This document shows positions 32,078 through 40,709 of a DNA stretch of 64,000 nucleotides, piece by piece (within the stretch, counting starts at the first letter, position 1; the number at the start of each line of letters is the position of its first letter). Position numbers and translations under genes: made by a program. Source of the stretch: Acidilobaceae archaeon (GTDB lineage Archaea; Thermoproteota; Thermoprotei_A; Sulfolobales; Acidilobaceae); the NCBI GenBank assembly GCA_027014125.1, contig JALWEI010000035.1:1-64000 (forward strand). Direction: 5' to 3'. The notes beneath the pieces are model-generated. The model was given only the letters and a program-made list of their open reading frames with translations. It ran no database searches and was not told where the DNA came from.

Positions 32078-33091
32078 TTGAAGGGCAGAGCATCCGAGTG
32101 CATTAGGGTAAAGAGGGAGCAGGGAGAAGCGGCTAGAAGAGCATTATACAGGCACGGGCTACTTGCTAGGGACCTCAGGATCAGGGCCGAGGGAGAGCAC
32201 CTTCTCATACCCGTAAAGGATGCAGGAGAGGCTGGTAACATACTAGGGGAGATGGGGATAGACTATAGCCCTTGTAATGACGTGTTCGAGGAAGCATCAA
32301 AGCCTCCCAAAGGCCCTGGTATAGAGGCCAGCTACACGCTAGTAGGAGGGATAGCAGTACTAAACCCCCGCAGGGGGATAGAGGACCTGGCCTACTATAA
32401 GAGGGAGGCAGAAAAGATCCTAGAGAGGATAAAGCCGGCTAGGAGCGTCTACATAAAATGGGGTACCCACGGCACCTACAGGCTACCCAGGCTTATACAC
32501 CTTGCAGGCGTAGACGATACAGTCACGATCCACAAGGAGTACGGGTTAAGGTTTAAGGTAGACCTAGCCAAGGTATACTTCAACCCCAGACTATCCTACG
32601 AGCATAGGAGAGTAGCAGAGTCGACATCACACGGCGAAACAGTACTGGATATGTTCACGGGGGCCGGAGGCTTCACCATACACATAGCCTCGCTACGACG
32701 AGCAAGAATACTAGCAGTAGACCTGAACCACTATGCAGCAGCATACACTGCGATCAACCTCAGGCTAAACAAGAGCCTCCTAAAGGGGGTGGCTTCAGTG
32801 CTCAGGGCAGATGCTAGGCTCCTCCCAGGTATACACCACCCCGTCTTCACGAGGATAATAATGAATAACCCAACGATGTCGCGAGCCTTCGGTGGCGTTG
32901 CATGCAACATGGCCGCCGGGAGGGCAACTGTACACTACTACACCCTAACGATAAGCAGGCTAGAGGCCGTGGAGGAGGCAGTGGAGTCGTTGGGCCACTG
33001 CAAGAGGGTTGACGTCCTGGAGTCCAGGAAGGTACTGGATTACAGCCCCGAGAAGTCGGTGTACGTTGCCGACGTTGAGATCAGTGTATAG
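32078..33091 (+). CDS. trm5: tRNA (guanine-37-N1)-methyltransferase Trm5-like
   Basis: Methylates G37 next to the anticodon, or makes a related wyosine-pathway modification. The 337 residues from TTG 32078 show the Trm5 arrangement: N-terminal D1-like domain, a linker VYFNPRLSYEHRRVAE, SAM motif VLDMFTGAGGFTIHIA and a C-terminal VHYYTL strand. The usual NLP catalytic-loop motif reads NNP (IIMNNPTM) here, which is unusual. A GTG at 32051 is an alternative start; longer readings overlap nadK. Confidence 0.87.
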   Translation: MKGRASECIRVKREQGEAARRALYRHGLLARDLRIRAEGEHLLIPVKDAGEAGNILGEMGIDYSPCNDVFEEASKPPKGPGIEASYTLVGGIAVLNPRRGIEDLAYYKREAEKILERIKPARSVYIKWGTHGTYRLPRLIHLAGVDDTVTIHKEYGLRFKVDLAKVYFNPRLSYEHRRVAESTSHGETVLDMFTGAGGFTIHIASLRRARILAVDLNHYAAAYTAINLRLNKSLLKGVASVLRADARLLPGIHHPVFTRIIMNNPTMSRAFGGVACNMAAGRATVHYYTLTISRLEAVEEAVESLGHCKRVDVLESRKVLDYSPEKSVYVADVEISV

Positions 33092-33102
33092 GGCTTATTT
33101 GA

Positions 33103-33115
33103 AATAATTATATAA
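33103..33115 (+). promoter_or_regulatory. TATA box before the acetyltransferase gene
   Basis: ATAATTATATAAG at about 33103-33115 is a clear TATA box, about 45 bases before the TTG start at 33158. A GGTGG ribosome-binding site lies between (33144-33149 region). Confidence 0.6.
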
Positions 33116-33157
33116 GTTCCGGGTGGGCGTCCATAACGTAGCAGTGGTGGGCCAGAA

Positions 33158-33718
33158 TTGTTAAGTGACAGTAAGCTGAAGTTCAAGGTTAGGAGAGCCA
33201 CGCTAGACGATATACCGGCCGTGATGAGAGTCAACCTGGAGAGCCTGCCAGAGCACTATTGGCAGGGGTTCTTCGAGTACCTACTGGAAAACTGGGGGGA
33301 GGCGTTCCTTGTTGCCGAGGTGAACGGGGTGGTAGTCGGATATGCCATGAGCAGGGTGGAGACGGTAACAGACCCAACCCTCGTGGGCCTACCCGATATG
33401 GGCCAGGGTAGGGTTAAGAAGCTCCTAGGCGGCTTCCTGGGGCTCAGGTGGAGGGTAGGGCACCTGGTATCAATAGCGGTATTGGCACCCTATAGAGGCA
33501 TGGGTATAGGGAAGGCACTACTCTCGGAGACTATACGAGTTATGAAAGACGTATACGACGTCGACGCCATATACCTGGAGGTCAGGGTCTCTAACGAGCC
33601 AGCCATAAGGCTCTACGAGAAGTTCGGGTTTAGGAAGGTAACAGTAAAGAAGGGCTACTACAGGGATGGGGAGGACGCCTACATAATGGTGAAGACCCTT
33701 AAACCGGTCACCACGTAA
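33158..33718 (+). CDS. GNAT-family N-terminal acetyltransferase (RimI/Ard1-like)
   Basis: Acetyl-CoA-dependent N-acyltransferase, 186 residues. GNAT motifs are FKVRRATLDDIPAVMRVN at the start, the acetyl-CoA loop VLAPYRGMGIGKALL, and EVRVSNEPAIRLYEKFGF at the end, the classic RimI/Ard1 signature. An insertion around 72-95 (VTDPTLVGLPDMGQGRVKKLLGGF) matches the longer archaeal Ard1 loop. Substrates are probably protein N-termini. It starts with TTG and overlaps the convergent reductase gene by 11 bases. Confidence 0.92.
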   Translation: MLSDSKLKFKVRRATLDDIPAVMRVNLESLPEHYWQGFFEYLLENWGEAFLVAEVNGVVVGYAMSRVETVTDPTLVGLPDMGQGRVKKLLGGFLGLRWRVGHLVSIAVLAPYRGMGIGKALLSETIRVMKDVYDVDAIYLEVRVSNEPAIRLYEKFGFRKVTVKKGYYRDGEDAYIMVKTLKPVTT

Positions 33719-35081
33719 CGCCCAGCTTAGCCTTGTACTCCTTGTATAGCTGCTCCACGGAGTCAACCCACTTAGGCAGCCGCTCGGGATCCTCGGGGTA
33801 CTCCTCGTAGAGCCTCTTAACCCGCTTCATGTAATCAGCTACGAGGCGCAGCCTTAGTAGCATGCTGGGCCTGCCAAGCATCTTGACTAGTATCTGCGCC
33901 TTATCCAGGGCGCTCAGGTTGGCCTTCAGCTCCCCGGTAACGCTGGTCTCGTAGGCCTCTTGGGCCCCCATTAGGCCGATCTTCATGCCCCACTCGATCT
34001 CGTCATTAGTGAGCTCCTGTAGGAATATCCTGAATATGTCTAGTCCTGCCTGCTTGGCTCCTAGCCCCCTCATGTACTTGATGTTTACTCCCCAGAGGCC
34101 CCTCCTAGTGAAGTCCCCGGACTCGTGAGCCTCTAGTATGGCCTCAGCGGCGTACTTGGCAGCCGTCATAGCATAGCCCATGCCACCTCCGTGGATGGGG
34201 TTGACAGTGTACCCGTTGTCACCTATCCCCAGGAAGTTGTCCCATGCCAGGGTGTTGGCCGGCCTCCTTGTTGGGACCAGAGCTCCTGCGTCGGATAGCA
34301 CCCTTACCTCGCTGCCCACATCAGGCCTCTTCATTAGCTTCTCCCTATAAATCACGGCTGGGTGTGGGTAGCCTCGTCCTCCCTGCACTCCCAGGCCTAT
34401 GTTTGCTATATGCCTCCCCTTAGGGAAGAGCCACCAGTAGCCGCCGGGCGCGATCTCCTCGTTTAGGTATATCCGTATGTACTCCGGATCCTCTATGTCA
34501 TAGTCTAGCTCAACGATCCTCCTGTAGGCGATAGAGGCATCAGTCTTCTTCAGGGGCTCGTAGACAGGCCAAGACTCTGGTAGCTTCCTCCTGACGCTCC
34601 CGCCGCTACCGGTTGCGTCAACCACGATGTTAGCCCTGAATATTATCGTCTCCCCATTAGGACCTGTTGCCTTAACCCCGACTAGCTTACCATTCTCCAT
34701 GACAACTGCTCCCATACGGGTCCTAAGATATATGTCCACCCCACTGTCCATAGCAGCCTTGACCAGCGACCTGCCATACTTGTTTCTATCAATCATATAG
34801 CCCTCTCCACGCACCCTTACCCTTATCTCCTCGCTGGGGCTATAGAGGTCTATTCCCTCGACCTTCTGCATAAGGCTATCCCCGCTAGGCTCCGGGAGCC
34901 CGGTCTCGTGGAAGTGGTGAGCCCCTATAGCGTCGCCGCATGGCTTGCCCCAGATTCTATCCCAGTCTACCCAGTCTATCCCTGCAACCTTCAGCCCGCT
35001 CTTCCTCAGGAAGTATGATAGAGACGAGCCAGCAGGGCCTTGGCCCACTATCACTACATCGTACTTTAACTCTCTTGCCAA
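33708..35081 (-). CDS. Geranylgeranyl reductase (FAD-dependent)
   Basis: Saturates geranylgeranyl chains of archaeal lipids. The 457-residue flavoprotein has the N-terminal FAD-binding GQGPAGSSLSYFLRKSG, the substrate-side KPCGDAIG motif with its conserved Cys, a WWLFPKGRHIANIGLGVQGG block, and the second FAD motif FLGIGDNGYTVNPIHGGGMGYAM. The C-terminal 130 residues are helical. The TTG start at 35081 is used. It faces the acetyltransferase tail to tail. Functionally it fits with carS elsewhere in the window. Confidence 0.93.
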   Translation of the reverse strand: MARELKYDVVIVGQGPAGSSLSYFLRKSGLKVAGIDWVDWDRIWGKPCGDAIGAHHFHETGLPEPSGDSLMQKVEGIDLYSPSEEIRVRVRGEGYMIDRNKYGRSLVKAAMDSGVDIYLRTRMGAVVMENGKLVGVKATGPNGETIIFRANIVVDATGSGGSVRRKLPESWPVYEPLKKTDASIAYRRIVELDYDIEDPEYIRIYLNEEIAPGGYWWLFPKGRHIANIGLGVQGGRGYPHPAVIYREKLMKRPDVGSEVRVLSDAGALVPTRRPANTLAWDNFLGIGDNGYTVNPIHGGGMGYAMTAAKYAAEAILEAHESGDFTRRGLWGVNIKYMRGLGAKQAGLDIFRIFLQELTNDEIEWGMKIGLMGAQEAYETSVTGELKANLSALDKAQILVKMLGRPSMLLRLRLVADYMKRVKRLYEEYPEDPERLPKWVDSVEQLYKEYKAKLGVTW

Positions 35082-35186
35082 GCCCTACACCTGCATTAAC
35101 CACTAGCCATTGGATCCTTATTAACCTGCCAGTATTAATAATGCACGTATAGAGTGCCCACTCCAATCTCATCATAATAGTGAACC

Positions 35187-35227
35187 ATATTAATATAACC
35201 TCGGCTCCTCTAATATACAGTATATTA
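35187..35227 (+). promoter_or_regulatory. hsp20 promoter with dyad at the start site
   Basis: CATATTAATATAACC (35187-35201) is a TATA box. About 26 bases further lies TAATATA-CAG-TATATTA (35211-35227), a perfect 7-base-arm dyad covering the expected transcription start. A repressor bound there would block initiation, the arrangement used by archaeal heat-shock regulators. Confidence 0.6.
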
Positions 35228-35240
35228 ATGGGTGAAAGAC

Positions 35241-35765
35241 GTGTCGTGGTTCAGACGCAGGAGGAGTATATTCGATGTGTTCGACGAGATCATGAGGGAG
35301 TTCGAGGAGGAGATCAGGGAGATCGAGGAAGAGTTCATGAGGTTCGTACGCGAGGGCAGGGCAGAGGTTAGGGGCCCCTACTACTACGGGGTAAGGGTGA
35401 CGATCGGCCCCGATGGGGTCCCACGGGTAGAGGAGTTCGGCAACATAAGGAGGAGGGCAGGGAGGCCAGTGATCACGGAGGAGATAGAGCCAATGGTAGA
35501 CGTGCTAGACTACGATAACGAGGTGCTAGTGGTAGCAGAGCTCCCCGGAGTTGATAAGGACAAGATAAAGGTCAAGGTGAAGGACAACAAGCTGATAATA
35601 AAGGCTGAGAACAAGAAGAAATACTACAAGGAGGTAGAGCTGCCTGCCAAGGTAAAGCCGGAGACCGCCAAGGCCTCATATAAGAATGGCGTGCTAGAGG
35701 TAAGAATACAGAAGGAGGAGAAGAAAGAAGAGGAAGAGGACGGGGTAGAGGTAAAAGTAGAGTAG
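35241..35765 (+). CDS. hsp20: Small heat-shock protein (Hsp20/alpha-crystallin)
   Basis: ATP-independent holdase chaperone. The alpha-crystallin domain covers about 80-165: MVDVLDYDNEVLVVAELPGVDKDKIKVKV, a short dimer loop, and ASYKNGVLEVRIQK, the canonical end strand. Before it is a charged coiled-coil N-terminus rich in Glu and Arg, and after it a Lys/Glu tail. An I-x-I motif near the C-terminus is not obvious. GTG 35241 is preferred as start because GGGTGA lies 7 bases before it; GTG 35232 has no such site. Confidence 0.93.
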   Translation: MSWFRRRRSIFDVFDEIMREFEEEIREIEEEFMRFVREGRAEVRGPYYYGVRVTIGPDGVPRVEEFGNIRRRAGRPVITEEIEPMVDVLDYDNEVLVVAELPGVDKDKIKVKVKDNKLIIKAENKKKYYKEVELPAKVKPETAKASYKNGVLEVRIQKEEKKEEEEDGVEVKVE

Positions 35766-35825
35766 GCCCCAGGATCCCCTAGGGAAAACCTGAAAAACCC
35801 TATGGGTAATCAAATCCCCCCGGGT

Positions 35826-35948
35826 GCCGCCGTAGCTCAGCCTTGGCAGAGCGCCGGACTCATACGGCCCTAAGCCAAGGCCGAGGTCGCCCCGGCGGGG
35901 GCCTGGGAGATCCGGAGGTCCCGGGTTCAAATCCCGGCGGCGGCACCA
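35826..35948 (+). tRNA. tRNA-Met(CAT), elongator type, with 45-nt intron and encoded CCA
   Basis: Acceptor arms GCCGCCG (35826-35832) and CGGCGGC (35938-35944) pair perfectly, followed by A and an encoded CCA. D arm GCTC/GAGC, anticodon stem CCGGA (35854-35858)/TCCGG (35911-35915) and T arm CCGGG-TTCAAAT-CCCGG are all intact. The anticodon CAT is followed by an intron at 35865-35909. The splice sites form a textbook bulge-helix-bulge: 3-base bulges TAC and AGA flank a 4-pair helix CTCA/TGGG. G1-C72 argues against the initiator. tRNA-Ile2 (lysidine/agmatidine-type CAT) cannot be excluded. Confidence 0.93.
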
Positions 35949-36527
35949 CTAGTCTCCCTGGCCCCCGACAACTCTCTCCGCCCACCTGGCCAACTCCCTA
36001 AACGCTTTCCCCCTGTGCGATACCCTATTCTTCTCCTCCAGGCTCATCTCAGCATAGGTCCTACTATAGCCCTCCGGCATAAAGATGGGGTCATATCCAA
36101 AGCCTCCGGACCCCCTTATCTCCCTGGTTATGATCCCGCAGGTAACCCCGTTGAATACCTGCTCATGGCCAGTAGTTACCAGGGCTAGGCTAGTCTTGAA
36201 GCATGCCCTCCTGTCACTGGCCCCTTCCAGTAGCCTGAGCACTCCCTCTAGGCCTATGGTTCTGTAAACGTACTCTGCGTAGGGCCCGGGGAAGCCTCCT
36301 AAGCTGTTTATGAAAAGCCCGGTGTCGTCAACAACCACGGGGAGCCCTGTTTCCATGTGTATCCTCCTGGCAGCGTGGAGGGCGATCACCTCGGTATCAT
36401 CTGCTTGAAGTTCTTCCTTATCAACCTCGAGCATCCTGAGGTCTATGGGTGCCCCCTCGAGGATCCTGGAGGCCTCCAGGAACTTGTTCCTATTCCTAGT
36501 TGCTAGGTAGAGGGTTAGCCTGCCCAT
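35949..36527 (-). CDS. rdgB: XTP/dITP diphosphatase (Ham1/RdgB)
   Basis: Hydrolyses deaminated purine triphosphates, keeping ITP and XTP out of nucleic acids. Motifs are LYLATRNRNKFLEA at the N-terminus, VVVDDTGLFINSLGGFPGPY, GFGYDPIFMP and the terminal SHRGKA. The 192 residues are typical. It is the last gene of the rps24e-rps27ae-kae1-bud32 operon, overlapping bud32 by 13 bases, and its stop codon directly abuts the CCA of the convergent tRNA-Met. Confidence 0.96.
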   Translation of the reverse strand: MGRLTLYLATRNRNKFLEASRILEGAPIDLRMLEVDKEELQADDTEVIALHAARRIHMETGLPVVVDDTGLFINSLGGFPGPYAEYVYRTIGLEGVLRLLEGASDRRACFKTSLALVTTGHEQVFNGVTCGIITREIRGSGGFGYDPIFMPEGYSRTYAEMSLEEKNRVSHRGKAFRELARWAERVVGGQGD

Positions 36528-37204
36528 ACGGTTCTCCTCCTCTCCTCCACATACCTCCCCCTTAGCCTTATCTCCTCGGCCCTCTCGATAACCTTCTCGC
36601 CGAGACCGGGCGCGGCAGCCAGGTAGCCGTCTAGGAAGCGCGCTAGGATCTCCCTGGCCTGAACTGCATGGGTGCTCTCTACAGACCTCCTGAAGAGGTG
36701 TATATCGACGGCTAGGTCCTCCACCGAGGTAGCCTTATCCGCGAGGCCGAAGTCTATCAGGTAGACCCTTCCCCCCGACACTATGTAGTTACTCGTAGTA
36801 GGATCGCCATGGGCTATCCACCCCCTGTGGAGCCTCCCAAGCACCTTCCCCGCCATCCGGAGATCCTCTGCCCGGTAGCTGCCCTCCCTTATAGCGTCTC
36901 TAAGTACCCTGCCCTGGATCCGCTCCATAATTATGAGGCCTATACTCGGGAAGACGGCAAGTAGGAGGGGCACCCTGGCTCCGAGGCTATGAGCCTTAGC
37001 CAGTAGCTTAGCCTCCCTCCGGGTCCTACTCATCCTGAGTACACGATCCAGGCGTGGGTGCATGTAGGCCTTAGGGATCCTTAGCTTAAACACTGCATCG
37101 ACGCCCATCCAGGCGCCTACACGGATCTCCGACTCAGCCCCCCGGCTAGCCAGAGGGAGGCTCCTCACCCACTCGACAAGTCCTTCAGGGTTGCTGGATA
37201 CCAT
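36515..37204 (-). CDS. bud32: KEOPS kinase/ATPase Bud32
   Basis: RIO-like atypical kinase subunit of KEOPS, which helps Kae1 make t6A37 on tRNAs. Visible motifs are the nucleotide-binding KLRIPKAYMHP, LIIMERIQG hinge, catalytic HGDPTTSNYIV and metal-binding LIDFGLADKA. The ATG at 37204 has a GGTGG site before it and gives 229 residues, overlapping kae1 by 40 bases. The two genes are separate here, not fused as in some euryarchaea. Confidence 0.95.
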   Translation of the reverse strand: MVSSNPEGLVEWVRSLPLASRGAESEIRVGAWMGVDAVFKLRIPKAYMHPRLDRVLRMSRTRREAKLLAKAHSLGARVPLLLAVFPSIGLIIMERIQGRVLRDAIREGSYRAEDLRMAGKVLGRLHRGWIAHGDPTTSNYIVSGGRVYLIDFGLADKATSVEDLAVDIHLFRRSVESTHAVQAREILARFLDGYLAAAPGLGEKVIERAEEIRLRGRYVEERRRTVWAG

Positions 37205-38247
37205 GGCACGTCCACCCGGTCTACCCTCCACCTCTGCCTGATAACAGCCTCCTCCACCCCTATAGTGACCCCATGGGCAAGAGCCAGGGCTCCTGTGAGG
37301 GCGATCATCACGCCATTATCCCCAGCAAGCCTGGGCGGAACCGTTCCATGCCTGGCGCCGCGGCTCTCAGCCATCAACGCCACCTTGGATGCAAGTACCT
37401 TGTTAGCGGCTACACCCCCGGTTAGGACCACGCTGTCCCTCCCTGTGTGCGCCATACACCTCTCACCCACCTCGACTATGCTTGAGAAGGCGATCTCCCT
37501 TAGCGTGTAACACACGTCGCTAAGCCTAGCCCCGCTCCTAGCCATGCGTAGCGCCGCCGTCAGGAGGCCGGAGTACGACACGTCCTGGCCCTTCACAACG
37601 TATGGTAGACCGTCAATGTAGTCCCCACCCTCGGCGCACTTGTCTACAGCATGCTTCCCACCGGAGACGTATGGAGGGGCTATACCCACCTCCCTGGCGA
37701 ACGTGTCAAGCAGGTTGCCCAGAGCTATATCAAGGGTCTCCCCAAACACCCTATACCTGCCCTCGCTATAGGATAGTATACTAGTATTCCCACCCGCCAC
37801 ATACACGGCCACAGGGTCACGTAGGCCCGTGACGAACCTTGCAACCTCAATATGCGCGACCGCATGATTAACGGGAACCAGGGGCTTACGATACCTGGAG
37901 GCGAGGGCCCGGGCTACTGTAGCGCCCACCCTGAGGGCAGGGCCCATACCAGGGCCCAGGGCCACGGCAATACCATCAACATCCCTAACCGTCAGGCCTG
38001 CCTGAGCCAGGGCCTCCGCTAGGACCTCCCCCGCGACGCTGGAGAAGAACGCAGCCACCTCCCTGGGGAGTATGCCCCCGCTCTTAGGCTTATACTGCCT
38101 CCTAGCGTCGGCTAGTATGTAGGGCTCCTTGGAGGATACTATGCCCACTCCGAAGGTGTGGGCTGTCGATTCTATACCGAGAACTATTAGATCCCCGCCG
38201 TTACCGCTTCTTCTGTGAGACGAACTCTGTGTAGCCGCACTTGCCAC
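37165..38247 (-). CDS. kae1: tRNA t6A synthase subunit Kae1 (Qri7/TsaD family)
   Basis: Catalytic KEOPS subunit transferring threonylcarbamoyl to A37 of ANN-decoding tRNAs. The ASKHA-fold motifs are [26 protein letters not shown], the iron-binding [18 protein letters not shown] and [12 protein letters not shown]. Length is 360 residues. The only in-frame standard start before the conserved N-terminus is GTG 38247, which overlaps rps27ae by 47 bases; about 20 low-conservation residues would precede the fold. The tRNA-Met 3' of the operon is a possible substrate. Confidence 0.96.
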   Translation of the reverse strand: MASAATQSSSHRRSGNGGDLIVLGIESTAHTFGVGIVSSKEPYILADARRQYKPKSGGILPREVAAFFSSVAGEVLAEALAQAGLTVRDVDGIAVALGPGMGPALRVGATVARALASRYRKPLVPVNHAVAHIEVARFVTGLRDPVAVYVAGGNTSILSYSEGRYRVFGETLDIALGNLLDTFAREVGIAPPYVSGGKHAVDKCAEGGDYIDGLPYVVKGQDVSYSGLLTAALRMARSGARLSDVCYTLREIAFSSIVEVGERCMAHTGRDSVVLTGGVAANKVLASKVALMAESRGARHGTVPPRLAGDNGVMIALTGALALAHGVTIGVEEAVIRQRWRVDRVDVPWYPATLKDLSSG

Positions 38248-38389
38248 AGTGCCACCTCTCCACGGGCTTCATGTGGTGGGCCATTATACTCCCGCACCTG
38301 GGGCACTTCTTGTTCTTCAGCTTTATGGTCCACGAGTTAAAGTCGACCTCGTAGACCATCCTTATGTAGGCCTTCACCTTCTTCCCCAT
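38201..38389 (-). CDS. rps27ae: Ribosomal protein eS31 (S27ae)
   Basis: Small-subunit protein of 62 residues. It has the zinc ribbon CPRCGS (near 29-34) and CGKCGY (near 48-53) with a basic tail ending KKR. The start is an ATG 3 bases after the rps24e stop, so translation of the pair is coupled. This order before kae1 is widespread in archaea. Confidence 0.97.
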   Translation of the reverse strand: MGKKVKAYIRMVYEVDFNSWTIKLKNKKCPRCGSIMAHHMKPVERWHCGKCGYTEFVSQKKR

Positions 38390-38391
38390 CC

Positions 38392-38739
38392 CTACTCAGC
38401 CTCCTCGAACGGGTTTATACCGCCATTCCTCTCTATTATATACTCCGGCTCGAATGCCTTAACCCTCTCAACGCTATCATAAATGTTGACCCTGGCAGTG
38501 CTCCTACCGAGCCCATACTCTGTGGTTATACTCTTCACATACACCCTGGTGATATCGACACTATACACCTCTGCAACCTTCATCCTAAGGCTTATCCTCA
38601 TTGGAGTCGGCTTCAGGGCGTGGTTAATGACTAGTGTAAGCTCCCTCCTGCCAACTAGGGGATTGTAGAAGTCCCTTACAACCTCAGCTATAGACCCGTC
38701 CTCCAGCTCGAACCTCTTGACCTGGCCCTGCATCGACAT
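38392..38739 (-). CDS. rps24e: Ribosomal protein eS24
   Basis: Small-subunit protein of 115 residues, first gene of the operon. Typical eS24 features are [18 protein letters not shown] near the N-terminus and [22 protein letters not shown] in the middle. ATG 38739 is taken as the start; an ATG two codons on is possible. Confidence 0.97.
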   Translation of the reverse strand: MSMQGQVKRFELEDGSIAEVVRDFYNPLVGRRELTLVINHALKPTPMRISLRMKVAEVYSVDITRVYVKSITTEYGLGRSTARVNIYDSVERVKAFEPEYIIERNGGINPFEEAE

Positions 38740-38780
38740 CTAAGCCTAGCACCCCCACTCAGAGTCAAGCCGAGCCCGGA

Positions 38781-38791
38781 AGGCTATAAAA
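38781..38791. promoter_or_regulatory. TATA element between rps24e and the flavoprotein gene
   Basis: GCTATAAAAAC reads as a strong TATA box on the plus strand, about 70 bases before the ATG at 38855. On the minus strand it reads GTTTTTATAGC, about 45 bases before the rps24e start. One element may serve both directions. Confidence 0.5.
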
Positions 38792-38854
38792 ACAATGCCC
38801 GTACATGTAAGCACCGGGTTAGCCAGGGCAGTGTGGGAATCCTAGGTGGTCTAG

Positions 38855-40237
38855 ATGGCTAGGGTAGTCATAGTAGGCGGCGGAGCGGCAGGGATGGCCG
38901 TTGCATCCAGGGCCAAGAGGGTGAACCCTAAGCTAGACGTGGTTGTGCTGGAGCGGAGCAAGTGGGTCAGCTTCGCCTTCTGCGGGATCCCATACTATGT
39001 AGGGTGCGTCGTGAAGAGGTTCAACCAGCTACTCCACTACCCTCTAAGCGAGTTCACAGAGAAGAGGGGGATAGACGTCAGGCTAGAGTCCAGCGTTACC
39101 AATATAGATTATAGTGGAAGGACCCTAACCTACAAGGACCTCAGGTCTGGCAGGGAAGAGGAGATAGAGTGGGACTACCTAGTACTAGCAACCGGGGCTA
39201 GGTCTAAGGCGCCAAAGATATGGCCAGAGTTGGATGAGGCTGAGAACGCATTCTACATACAACACCTGCACACAGCAGAGGAGATCAGGAGATACGCCCT
39301 ATCACTACCCCAAGGCTCAAAAGCGGTTATAGTAGGAGCCGGATACGTTGGCCTAGAGATGGCTGAGAACCTCAGGGAGCTAGGGCTCAAGGTGACAGTA
39401 GTAGAGGCGCTAGGGCAGGTAGCCCCCCGCACCCTAGACCAGGACTACGCGGAGATACTGGAGGAGGAGCTAAGGAGCAACGGAGTCGAGGTCCTAACCG
39501 GGGCGCCAGTCAAGGGGTTTAAGGTCGAGAATGGCAAGGCCAAGGCGGTCGAGACCGAGAAGGGTAGCGTAGAGGGAGACCTATTCATAGTTGGAGTCGG
39601 TATAGAGCCAAACACAGAGCTCGCGAGAAGGATCGGGGCAAGGATAGGAGAGACGGGAGCCATATGGGTAGACGATAGGCTGAGGACCAGTCTAGACGGC
39701 GTATACGCCGTCGGAGACGCTGTGGAGAGCGTCGATATAGTAACCGGCAGGAGGGTATGGAGGCCCTTCGCACAGGTAGCCAACAAGATGGGTTACATAG
39801 CCGGTACCGTCATAGGAGGAAGGGACGCAGTCTTCAAGGGTAGCGTAGGGACAAGCACATTCAAGGCATTCAACATGGTAGTCGCTAGGACAGGGCTAGC
39901 CAGGGAGGAGGCTGAGAAGCTCGGCTACAACGTTGTCGAGGCCAGCCTAACAGGGAGGACAAAGGCAGGCTACATACCCGGAGGAGAGAAGATCCACCTA
40001 AAGGTACTAGCCGACGCAGATACGGGCAGGCTACTGGGGGCCCAATCCATAGGCAGGTCAGAGACGGTCCTGTGGAGGATCAACGTGATCGCATCACTAC
40101 TGACAGTAAAAGCAACCGTATGGGACCTATTCCACGCGGACATAGGCTACGCCCCGCCACTAGCCCCAGTATGGGACTCCCTAGTAGTTGCAGCCAGACT
40201 ACTAATGAGGAAGCTAGGAGAGGTGCCCAAGAGCTAG
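38855..40237 (+). CDS. CoA-disulfide reductase / NADH oxidase-family flavoprotein
   Basis: Pyridine nucleotide-disulfide oxidoreductase of 460 residues that probably keeps CoA reduced, or reduces oxygen or sulfur. FAD site VVIVGGGAAGMAVASRA is at the N-terminus. The single redox cysteine is Cys43 in SFAFCGIPYY, characteristic of CoA-disulfide reductases and Nox enzymes. The NAD(P)H site is VIVGAGYVGLEMAENL, and GVYAVGDAVE is the second FAD motif. The C-terminal dimer domain with YAPPLAPVWD is intact. A GGTGG site precedes the ATG. The 3' end overlaps ribK by 4 bases. Confidence 0.92.
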   Translation: MARVVIVGGGAAGMAVASRAKRVNPKLDVVVLERSKWVSFAFCGIPYYVGCVVKRFNQLLHYPLSEFTEKRGIDVRLESSVTNIDYSGRTLTYKDLRSGREEEIEWDYLVLATGARSKAPKIWPELDEAENAFYIQHLHTAEEIRRYALSLPQGSKAVIVGAGYVGLEMAENLRELGLKVTVVEALGQVAPRTLDQDYAEILEEELRSNGVEVLTGAPVKGFKVENGKAKAVETEKGSVEGDLFIVGVGIEPNTELARRIGARIGETGAIWVDDRLRTSLDGVYAVGDAVESVDIVTGRRVWRPFAQVANKMGYIAGTVIGGRDAVFKGSVGTSTFKAFNMVVARTGLAREEAEKLGYNVVEASLTGRTKAGYIPGGEKIHLKVLADADTGRLLGAQSIGRSETVLWRINVIASLLTVKATVWDLFHADIGYAPPLAPVWDSLVVAARLLMRKLGEVPKS

Positions 40238-40656
40238 GCTACCAGGGTGAACTCCACAACATCACCATCACTAAGGCCAAGCCTCTTTCTAAGATACACC
40301 TGTGCAAGAAACTCGGCGACGTCATCCCTGTAAAAGGTTATATCAGGCCTCACGATCCAAGACTCAACCCCCATCAGGGACGCCCTATAAGCCATCACGC
40401 CACCAAGCCTAGCTCCAGGGATCCTAGGAGGCTCGATCCTAACAGGCTCCAGCTTCCCCAGGCACGACACATACTCGCCCACTAGGCCCTCATCAATCCT
40501 AACATTAAGAGTCCCAGGGTAGGGCGTGAAGCCTAGAGCCTTCCTGATATTCCTAGCATAGATACTAACATAGAAGCTACCCTCCCCCCTACCACTAAAA
40601 ACAGTGCCCCTGAACACCCTGCCACACGCGCCACTAGACTCCACAATTCTCCCCAC
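40234..40656 (-). CDS. ribK: CTP-dependent riboflavin kinase
   Basis: Makes FMN from riboflavin using CTP, an archaeal-type enzyme (DUF120). The 140 residues form the cradle-loop barrel: GRVFRGTVFSGRGEGSFYVS at the N-terminus, then FTPYPGTLNVRID with the catalytic-site Thr and Asn, and a C-terminal GDVVEFTL strand. The start is the GTG at 40656; a TATA box (AGTATTTTAG, minus strand, near 40675-40685) about 24 bases upstream suggests a leaderless message. It lacks the fused winged-helix domain seen in some homologues. Confidence 0.93.
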   Translation of the reverse strand: MGRIVESSGACGRVFRGTVFSGRGEGSFYVSIYARNIRKALGFTPYPGTLNVRIDEGLVGEYVSCLGKLEPVRIEPPRIPGARLGGVMAYRASLMGVESWIVRPDITFYRDDVAEFLAQVYLRKRLGLSDGDVVEFTLVA

Positions 40657-40709
40657 ACCTATCCTAGAGTTACATCTAAAATACTCTTAACCCGCCAACC
40701 CAGGGCCCG

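Noticed and set aside
31980-32241. N-terminal extension of NAD kinase
   Set aside because: The extended part is antisense to the conserved start of trm5, is non-conserved in character, and covers the TATA element. The GTG at 32019 explains the gene better.
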